Source: RGIG1752 sp045650425
GTDB lineage: Bacteria > Bacillota_I > Bacilli_A > RF39 > UBA660
Direction of reading: 5' to 3'
Length of the DNA: 23,685 nt
Assembly (NCBI GenBank): GCA_045650425.1
Contig: JAZRRD010000077.1
Span: forward strand, 1 to 23,685
This document shows positions 13,714 through 18,748 of the stretch, one piece after another. How positions within the stretch are numbered: the first letter of the stretch is position 1; each line of letters starts with the position of its first letter. The notes beneath the pieces were generated by a model. The model made no database searches and was not told the origin of the DNA. It worked only from the letters and a program-made list of their open reading frames with translations. A program made the translations under genes and the position numbers.

Positions 13714-14488
13714 CGATATTACCTAATTCAATTTCATAAATTTCATTATTAACCATTATTTTATACTTACGCTCTAAAGTATTAATTGAAATAACTTGAC
13801 CTTTGCCAAACTCAGAATTAACTGTTTGACCAATATTAGGCATACCTTTAGAACAAGATGTATACAATTCATCTTCATATGTTAAACAACATAATAATCT
13901 ATTACACTGACCATTAATTTTTGATGGATTTAATGCTAGATTTTGATTTTTAGCCATATTCATAGACACAGAATCTATATGATTCAAGAAAGAAGCACAA
14001 CATAAAGTTCTTCCACATTGACCTACCCCACCAATTTCTTTCGCTTTGTCTCTAGCACCAATTTGACGCAGTTCAATTCTCGTTTTATAAATACTTGCTA
14101 ATTTTTTTGCTAATTCTCTGAAATCTATTCTATCATCCGCAATAAAATTAAATAATAATTGTTTTTTATCAAATGTATAAGATGAGTTAATTATATTCAT
14201 ATCTAATTTAAGCTCTGTAACTAACTCTCTAGCTTTATCTAGAGCTTTCTTTGCATCTCTACAAACATCAAGATATTGATTATAATCTCTTTTAGTCGCA
14301 ATTCTTTGAATTGATTTTATTTCATTTTCTGGTATATTTACATTTTCAACTTTATTTAAAACTTTAGCATATTGTAATCCTTTTTCAGTTTCCACTATAA
14401 CAGAAATACCATATTTTATATCTAAATCAGAGCAAAAGAAATATTTTTTCCCTTTTTCTTTAAATATAACCTCATAAATATTTTTCAT
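13697..14488 (-). CDS. yaaT: YaaT/RicT, PSP1-domain protein of the Ric complex
   Basis: The 263-residue PSP1 protein corresponds to Bacillus YaaT (RicT), which with RicA and RicF carries iron-sulfur clusters, promotes RNase Y-dependent mRNA maturation and is needed for efficient sporulation. The diagnostic part is the double Cys cluster 'GQCGRTLCCASF' (C158, C163, C164) and 'GQCNRLLCCLTYE' (C195, C200, C201), with 'QIGARDKAKEIGGVG' before it. Length is near the Bacillus protein (275). The ATG lies 17 bases inside the end of holB and has GAGTGA upstream; yabB in turn starts 17 bases inside this gene. The order holB-yaaT is the same as in Bacillus. Confidence 0.96.
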   Translation of the reverse strand: MKNIYEVIFKEKGKKYFFCSDLDIKYGISVIVETEKGLQYAKVLNKVENVNIPENEIKSIQRIATKRDYNQYLDVCRDAKKALDKARELVTELKLDMNIINSSYTFDKKQLLFNFIADDRIDFRELAKKLASIYKTRIELRQIGARDKAKEIGGVGQCGRTLCCASFLNHIDSVSMNMAKNQNLALNPSKINGQCNRLLCCLTYEDELYTSCSKGMPNIGQTVNSEFGKGQVISINTLERKYKIMVNNEIYEIELGNIDESVK

Positions 14489-15269
14489 TTACTTCACTCA
14501 TCTCTATTACAAATTTATCTAACAACAATTCTATATTAACATTAAATTTTAAATTCTCAACATTTTTTTGTATAATTATTAACCTTTCGCGATCTAATTT
14601 ATTATGTTCCTTTTTATATTTTTCTATATATCTTTTTAAAAGCAAATTGAAAAAAAGACTAGCTGATTCTTTATTTTTCAAAGCTACCGCTGTAACTTTA
14701 TTTGCTAACAAAAGCTCATTATTATTTAAATTAAACAATTCAAAATATTGATTACTTAATTTTTTTATCTCATCATCGATAAAAGATACATTATGATTTA
14801 TATCTTGATAAAGTTGGCAACGGCTTACTACTGTGCTTAAAATCTTATCTTTATTTTCGGTTATTAAAAAACCGATTATATTTTTTTCGGGCTCCTCCAA
14901 AAATTTTAATAATGAATTTTCTGATGATTCATTAAGTTTTTCCGCCGCTTTAATTATATAAATATTATATTTTGAATATACAGGTATAGTAGAAAACTTT
15001 TCTTTTAACTCTATTATTTGCTCTTTTTTTATATTTACACCATCATTTTCTATAGTTAAAACATTAGGATGATTATTTAAATTTATTAAGTTACAAATAT
15101 TACATTTATTACAATCATTTGTAAAAGTTTCCGAACATTGTAATTTTTTACATAAATCAAGAACTGTTTTATATGTTGATTCAATATCATTTGTTTCAAT
15201 TAAATAAGCGTGAGATAGCTTGTTCTCACGATATTTGGTATATATTTCTGTACTAAAGTTCACTGCCAT
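14472..15269 (-). CDS. holB: DNA polymerase III delta' subunit
   Basis: HolB is the delta' subunit of the clamp loader, working with DnaX and delta to load the sliding clamp. The 265-residue protein has 'HAYLIETND' where an ATPase would have a P-loop; the Walker A is degenerate, as expected for delta'. A four-Cys zinc module (C52, C56, C59 region: 'DCNKCNICN'), the 'LLKFLEEPE' segment and the 'VSRCQ' arginine-finger motif follow. The C-terminal helical domain is divergent. Start ATG has AGAGGTGG upstream. It follows bofA by 12 bp; tmk, yaaQ and yaaR, which stand here in Bacillus, are missing. Confidence 0.93.
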   Translation of the reverse strand: MAVNFSTEIYTKYRENKLSHAYLIETNDIESTYKTVLDLCKKLQCSETFTNDCNKCNICNLINLNNHPNVLTIENDGVNIKKEQIIELKEKFSTIPVYSKYNIYIIKAAEKLNESSENSLLKFLEEPEKNIIGFLITENKDKILSTVVSRCQLYQDINHNVSFIDDEIKKLSNQYFELFNLNNNELLLANKVTAVALKNKESASLFFNLLLKRYIEKYKKEHNKLDRERLIIIQKNVENLKFNVNIELLLDKFVIEMSEVNEKYL

Positions 15270-15281
15270 ATTAACCCACCT

Positions 15282-15470
15282 CTAAAATATTATCAAACGT
15301 ATTACAAGCAAAGAAAGTAATCCAGGTATACCTAATATAGATACGGTTCCAACAGAAACATAGTTAATAGGAACTAATATATTTAACGAGGATAACAACA
15401 AATTAAAACTGTACAATAAAGCTATCGCCATCACTACTTTTTTTACTGATTTAAATAATTTATTTACCAT
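15282..15470 (-). CDS. bofA: BofA-like pro-sigma-K processing inhibitor
   Basis: A 62-residue, two-helix membrane protein (hydrophobic stretches about 12-32 and 42-61). Its C-terminal half 'VPINYVSVGTVSILGIPGL' and the following LLVI match the BofA pattern 'vPiNlvt...gILGiPGi..Lv.i'. In Bacillus BofA holds the SpoIVFB protease inactive with SpoIVFA in the mother-cell outer forespore membrane until a forespore signal arrives. Position right after recR agrees with the Bacillus order recR-yaaL-bofA. It is about 25 residues shorter than Bacillus BofA, with the first membrane helix region reduced. Start ATG has GAGAGGG upstream. Confidence 0.85.
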   Translation of the reverse strand: MVNKLFKSVKKVVMAIALLYSFNLLLSSLNILVPINYVSVGTVSILGIPGLLSLLVIRLIIF

Positions 15471-15509
15471 ATAATCCCTCTCGATAAATTATATGATAAA
15501 ACTTTTTTA

Positions 15510-16112
15510 TTATTCTGATATTTCTTTTCTATCAGATAAAGCTCTATCTAAGGTCATAAAATCTAAATAGTCAATGTCTGCACCAATTGGAATACCATAA
15601 GATAATCTAGATATTTTCACATTTTTATTTTCAAATATTTTTTTTATATATAATGTGGTAGTTTCTCCTTCAATTGTTGATTTTAAAGCTATAATCAACT
15701 CCGGATTTTCTAAAGATTCAGTTCTTTTAACTAAAGATTTTAAATTAATATCATCTGGTGTTATATCGTCTATCGGAGATATTAACCCACCCAACACATG
15801 ATATAGCCCTTTAAAATTACCTGCTTTTTCAAAAGCAAACACGCTTTTATAATCTTCAATAACACATATTAAATTTTTATTTCTGTCAGAATCTAAACAG
15901 ATACTACAAGAGTCACCTTCTGAAATATGTCCACATATTTCACACTTTTTTAAATCTTTTATTTTTCTTAAATTTGATAACATTTTATTAGTGTTATCAT
16001 CGTCTATTTCCATTGAAGCTAAAGCTAGTCTTTCTGCTGTTTTTTCTCCAATTCCTGGAAGTTTTTTATAATATTCAATTACTTCCTCTAACGCCTTAGG
16101 ATAAATCATCAT
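15510..16112 (-). CDS. recR: Recombination mediator RecR
   Basis: RecR acts with RecF and RecO to load RecA at single-strand gaps. The 200-residue protein has the normal layout: an N-terminal helix-hairpin-helix ('KLPGIGEKTAERLA', about 17-30), a four-Cys zinc finger (C57, C60, C69, C72), a Toprim domain beginning 'LICVIEDYKSVFAFEKAG' and containing 'GLYHVLGG', and the C-terminal 'SYGIPIGADIDYLDFMTLDRAL' box. Length equals the family norm. Two adjacent ATGs (16112 and 16109) can serve as start; the first overlaps the ybaB stop (TAATG). Confidence 0.98.
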   Translation of the reverse strand: MMIYPKALEEVIEYYKKLPGIGEKTAERLALASMEIDDDNTNKMLSNLRKIKDLKKCEICGHISEGDSCSICLDSDRNKNLICVIEDYKSVFAFEKAGNFKGLYHVLGGLISPIDDITPDDINLKSLVKRTESLENPELIIALKSTIEGETTTLYIKKIFENKNVKISRLSYGIPIGADIDYLDFMTLDRALSDRKEISE

Positions 16113-16411
16113 TAAATCAATCCATTCAATGATTTGCTATAAGAACCCAACTTATTATCTGTTTCTTTGTCAATTTTATTAAATGCATCTTTAATAGCAA
16201 TATTAATCATATCTTCTAAAATTTCTTTATCTTCTTCGTCTATAACTCCAGATTTTGTTATTTTAAATGATTGTAATTCTCTCTTTCCATTAAAAGTTAA
16301 AGATACCCACTCGGATTTACCTTCAAAAATTGTATTATCAATTTCTTCTTTCTTCTTAGTAATATCTCGTTGCATTTTTTGCGCCTGTGCCATTATAGCT
16401 TGCATATTCAT
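16112..16411 (-). CDS. ybaB: YbaB/EbfC nucleoid-associated protein
   Basis: A 99-residue member of the YbaB/EbfC family (Bacillus YaaK), small dimeric DNA-binding proteins with a tweezer-like shape that are almost always encoded between dnaX and recR. Visible hallmarks are the N-terminal 'MQAIMAQAQKMQRDITKKKEEI', the central strand region 'VSLTFNGKRELQSFKI' and the C-terminal 'EEDKEILEDMINIAIKDAFNKI'. Start ATG at 16411 has GGAG upstream; an internal ATG two codons later is possible. It lies 14 bp after dnaX and overlaps recR by one base. Confidence 0.96.
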   Translation of the reverse strand: MNMQAIMAQAQKMQRDITKKKEEIDNTIFEGKSEWVSLTFNGKRELQSFKITKSGVIDEEDKEILEDMINIAIKDAFNKIDKETDNKLGSYSKSLNGLI

Positions 16412-16425
16412 TTTCCATCTCTCCT

Positions 16426-18024
16426 TTAAACAATTTCTATTTTATCTTCTTGAAATATATTTTTTGCAAAATCTTCAACATCTTCAAGAATAACACTAGC
16501 TTCTTCAGGTTCATCTATATAATTATATTTAATTCCTTTTTTAATATCTAAAATATATTTATTTCGATAATTATCCCATTCTTCTTTAGTTAAAGCGACT
16601 ATTTGATATTCTTTATTATAATATTTTTGTATTTCTTTTTCAATTTTCTTTGTGTCTAAATTAATTAATTCAGCAGTTCCTGTAGAATTTACAGACAACA
16701 TAATTATTTTATTCGAAGCCGCAACCGGAAAAGCATCTACTATTAAAGATAAAATTTGATTATTAGTTATATTTTCAATAAAATTAGACCATTTAGTTTT
16801 AATATCGTTTAATATATCCTTTTGTGGATTTACAAAACAATTATTTATCCTAATATTCTTTTTTTCAAACAATCGGGATTCTTCAAAATTATTTCCCGGG
16901 GAATAATTTTGACCTTTAGTTGACATCATACTTTGTTTACTATTAGCAAACTCAACCTTTTTTGTTATATTATCCTCAACATTATGCTGTATATTTTCAG
17001 ATTGATAAAGATTATTTAAAAATGCTAATTCATATAAAATATATGGATTTATATAAACATTAGCTTCATTAATTGTTCTATTAAGTTCTAAAATTACACG
17101 CTTGTATTTATTATATTTATCAAATTCTCGATTTTTTAATGATTCAATAGCGCATCCTCGCAATACATTAATCGTAGATTTTACTAAAGATTTATAATTT
17201 AATCCTAAATCTTGAAAATTTTTGATAACTTCTAATATCTTATCAATATTATGTTCATTTAAATAACCCACTAAATCTTCTATCAATTTATTAGGTACAA
17301 TCCCATATATTTTTTGAATAGTTTCCAAATCTATTAATAAATTTTCTTGTTGAACTTGGTCTAAAATGCTTAAAGCATCTCTCATCCCACCGTCAGACAA
17401 TTTTGCAATTTCTCCAATAGCTTCGTCTGTTATGTTGATAACTTCTTGCTCACACACATATTTAAGTCTATCAACTAAAGCTTCATACCTTATTTTTTTA
17501 AAATCAAAACGCTGACATCGAGAAAGAATAGTAACAGGCACGTTTTCAATGTTAGTAGTCGCCATAATAAAAATCACATTGCTTGGTGGTTCTTCTAGTG
17601 TTAATAACAACGCGTTAAAAGCGCTTTGCGTTAGCATATGAACCTCATCTATTATATACACTTTAAATTTTGAATATGATGGAGCAATTTTTACATTGTC
17701 AATAATCTCCCTTATTTCATCCACTCCATTATTTGACGCTGCATCTAATTCAATTATATCTGCATTTTTATTAAACCCCAAACACATCTCACATTCTCCG
17801 CAAGGCCCCTTTTCCCTAGGATTCAAGCAATTAACCGCTTTAGCAAAAATTCTAGCAGTTGACGTTTTTCCTGTACCTCTAGGGCCCGAGAATATATAGG
17901 CATGAGATATCTTATTATTTTTTATCGCATTATTTAATATTGTAATTATATAATCTTGATCCACAACACTTTCAAAATCATTTGGCCTATATTTTCTGTA
18001 TAAAACTTTATAATCCATACTCAT
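16426..18024 (-). CDS. dnaX: DNA polymerase III subunits gamma/tau
   Basis: DnaX is the ATPase motor and scaffold of the clamp loader. The 532-residue protein has Walker A GPRGTGKT at 47-54, a zinc module (C66, C75, C78, C81), Walker B 'DEVHML' from 126, sensor/SRC 'LSRCQ' at 167-171 and 'LSDGGMRDALSILDQV' typical of domain II. Domain III helices follow to about 370, then a Lys/Asn-rich linker and a tau-specific C-terminal domain. A slippery heptamer A AAA AAG at codons 387-389 with an immediate -1 stop could give a gamma-like form. Start ATG 18024 has AAGGAG five bases upstream; the second ATG is two codons later. A Noc-like palindrome lies in the linker. It begins the dnaX-mfd cluster. Confidence 0.98.
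   Translation of the reverse strand: MSMDYKVLYRKYRPNDFESVVDQDYIITILNNAIKNNKISHAYIFSGPRGTGKTSTARIFAKAVNCLNPREKGPCGECEMCLGFNKNADIIELDAASNNGVDEIREIIDNVKIAPSYSKFKVYIIDEVHMLTQSAFNALLLTLEEPPSNVIFIMATTNIENVPVTILSRCQRFDFKKIRYEALVDRLKYVCEQEVINITDEAIGEIAKLSDGGMRDALSILDQVQQENLLIDLETIQKIYGIVPNKLIEDLVGYLNEHNIDKILEVIKNFQDLGLNYKSLVKSTINVLRGCAIESLKNREFDKYNKYKRVILELNRTINEANVYINPYILYELAFLNNLYQSENIQHNVEDNITKKVEFANSKQSMMSTKGQNYSPGNNFEESRLFEKKNIRINNCFVNPQKDILNDIKTKWSNFIENITNNQILSLIVDAFPVAASNKIIMLSVNSTGTAELINLDTKKIEKEIQKYYNKEYQIVALTKEEWDNYRNKYILDIKKGIKYNYIDEPEEASVILEDVEDFAKNIFQEDKIEIV
16850..16866 (-). other. Candidate programmed -1 frameshift site in dnaX
   Basis: On the minus strand the in-frame codons GAA AAA AAG contain the slippery heptamer A AAA AAG (16864-16858). 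A -1 slip gives GAA TAT TAG, so the product would end two residues later with a stop at 16852-16850, about 391 residues in all. This places the end just after domain III, as in E. coli gamma. A weak downstream hairpin (TTTTGT with ACAAAA) starts about 20 bases on. No upstream Shine-Dalgarno-like stimulator is evident. Confidence 0.5.
16885..16910. other. Noc-binding-site-like palindrome (site 2, inside dnaX)
   Basis: A 26-bp near-palindrome with core ATTTCCCGGGGAAT (16891-16904), one base from the Noc consensus, has the same AAAATT/AATTTT flanks as site 1. It encodes NYSPGNNF in the linker of DnaX, 20 bases before the slippery heptamer. Confidence 0.65.
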
Positions 18025-18040
18025 GCACTCTCCTTGCTGT

Positions 18041-18049
18041 ATTATATCA
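18041..18049 (-). promoter_or_regulatory. Extended -10 promoter of dnaX
   Basis: TGATATAAT on the minus strand (18049-18041) is a perfect TG-N-TATAAT extended -10 in the 39-bp gap between tadA and dnaX. The -35 region is poor. It would give a leader of about ten bases. Confidence 0.45.
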
Positions 18050-18063
18050 CAAAACAGGCATAT

Positions 18064-18468
18064 TCATCTTATTTTTTTAAAAAACTTTGTGAATAACTCG
18101 TTATATTCTTCATTTTCTTTTACTTGCTTATAGTTAACTAATTTTTTTGTATTATTTTTATCTTTAGACTTTAAATAAAAAACATTTTCAATACGAGATT
18201 CTTTAATAATTTCTCTACACATATCACACGGTTCTAATGTAACATACAAACTACAACCCGTTAATCTCCAATCACGTAATCGTTTAGATGCCAATTTTAT
18301 AACATTAATTTCAGCATGACCACAAACATCATGTTTTTTTTGTCTATTATTATGAGCACAACTAATTATTTTCCCATTTTTTTCTATTAGTGCTCCGACA
18401 GGAACTTCTCCCTTTTTGTAAGCCTTTTTAGCTTCACGAAGCAAAACTTTTATAATTACATCACTCAT
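18064..18468 (-). CDS. tadA: tRNA-specific adenosine deaminase TadA
   Basis: TadA converts adenosine 34 to inosine in tRNA-Arg(ACG), an essential decoding step. The 134-residue zinc deaminase has HAE at 51-53 (zinc ligand H51 and catalytic E53) and PCDMC at 80-84 (zinc ligands C81 and C84), with 'GEVPVGALI' near the start. It is slightly shorter than E. coli (167) and Bacillus (161) TadA; the C-terminal region is divergent and Lys-rich. The usual PCxMCAGAI is PCDMCREII here, which is unusual and leaves room for another nucleoside deaminase, but position beside the SRP RNA and dnaX supports TadA. Start ATG has GAGGTGTGA upstream, right after the SRP RNA terminator, so it likely relies on readthrough. 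Confidence 0.88.
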   Translation of the reverse strand: MSDVIIKVLLREAKKAYKKGEVPVGALIEKNGKIISCAHNNRQKKHDVCGHAEINVIKLASKRLRDWRLTGCSLYVTLEPCDMCREIIKESRIENVFYLKSKDKNNTKKLVNYKQVKENEEYNELFTKFFKKIR

Positions 18469-18481
18469 ATTTCACACCTCA

Positions 18482-18558
18482 AAAAAAGTGCACACAAGTA
18501 GTGACTGATGTGGCTGCTATATTCCTATCCTGACCAAGTTACAGTTTGCTTGTTGCAC
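18482..18558 (-). ncRNA. ffs: Small signal recognition particle RNA (4.5S-type)
   Basis: The minus strand shows the domain IV core of SRP RNA: GGTCAGG, a three-pair stem AUA/UAU closed by the GGAA tetraloop, and AGCAGCC. This apical loop binds Ffh in every bacterium. The ends pair (GTGCA-ACAAG with CTTGT-GTGCAC, one bulged G), making a single hairpin of about 75 bases, and a T7 run follows at 18487-18481. It is the short type lacking the Alu domain, unlike the about 270-base scRNA of Bacillus. It has a strong promoter at 18565-18593. Order here is ffs-tadA-dnaX, whereas Bacillus has tadA-scr-dnaX. Confidence 0.92.
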
Positions 18559-18564
18559 AACTAA

Positions 18565-18593
18565 ATATTATCACATTAACAACAAAATCGCAA
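18565..18593 (-). promoter_or_regulatory. Promoter of the SRP RNA gene
   Basis: On the minus strand TTGCGA (18593-18588) and TAATAT (18570-18565) are 17 bp apart, with TG one base before the -10. Transcription would start about G 18558, right at the 5' strand of the SRP RNA end helix. Confidence 0.75.
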
Positions 18594-18602
18594 CAACGTT
18601 TA

Positions 18603-18618
18603 TGTTCCACGTGGAACA
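18603..18618. other. parS-like ParB/Spo0J site 1
   Basis: A perfect 16-bp palindrome, TGTTCCACGTGGAACA, flanked by A and T. It differs from the general parS sequence TGTTTCACGTGAAACA only at the paired positions 5 and 12. It lies just upstream of the SRP RNA promoter. Confidence 0.8.
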
Positions 18619-18629
18619 TCGGGAAAATT

Positions 18630-18643
18630 ATTTCCCAGGAAAT
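18630..18643. other. Noc-binding-site-like sequence (site 3)
   Basis: ATTTCCCAGGAAAT differs from the Noc consensus ATTTCCCGGGAAAT at one central base. It keeps the AAAATT flank on the left and lies between parS-like sites 1 and 2. Confidence 0.6.
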
Positions 18644-18661
18644 ATTATAACCGCAAATTAA

Positions 18662-18677
18662 TGTTCCACGTGGAACA
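18662..18677. other. parS-like ParB/Spo0J site 2
   Basis: Identical to site 1, 59 bp away, again flanked by A and T (18-bp palindrome at 18661-18678). It is not near a promoter or a T-run. Confidence 0.8.
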
Positions 18678-18713
18678 TTATATAAAATCCAACTCTCAAA
18701 AAATGTATTAAAC

Positions 18714-18748
18714 AAAAAAAAGGTAATGTTCCACGTGGAACATTACCT
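18714..18748 (-). terminator. gyrA terminator whose stem is parS-like site 3
   Basis: A perfect 28-bp palindrome (18721-18748) has the parS-like TGTTCCACGTGGAACA core at 18727-18742, extended by AGGTAA and TTACCT. On the minus strand it is followed by eight Ts, so the transcript forms a long hairpin with a U-tract right at the gyrA stop codon (TAG at 18749-18747). The same DNA therefore looks like both a partition site and an intrinsic terminator. Confidence 0.8.

Noticed and set aside
16167..16493. 108-codon plus-strand frame over ybaB and the dnaX end
   Set aside because: Complement of two clearly conserved genes; no promoter or Shine-Dalgarno.
18602..18748. Possible CRISPR or transposon end repeats
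   Set aside because: Only three short copies, each a complete palindrome with the CACGTG core of parS; no spacers of constant length, no cas genes, no transposase.
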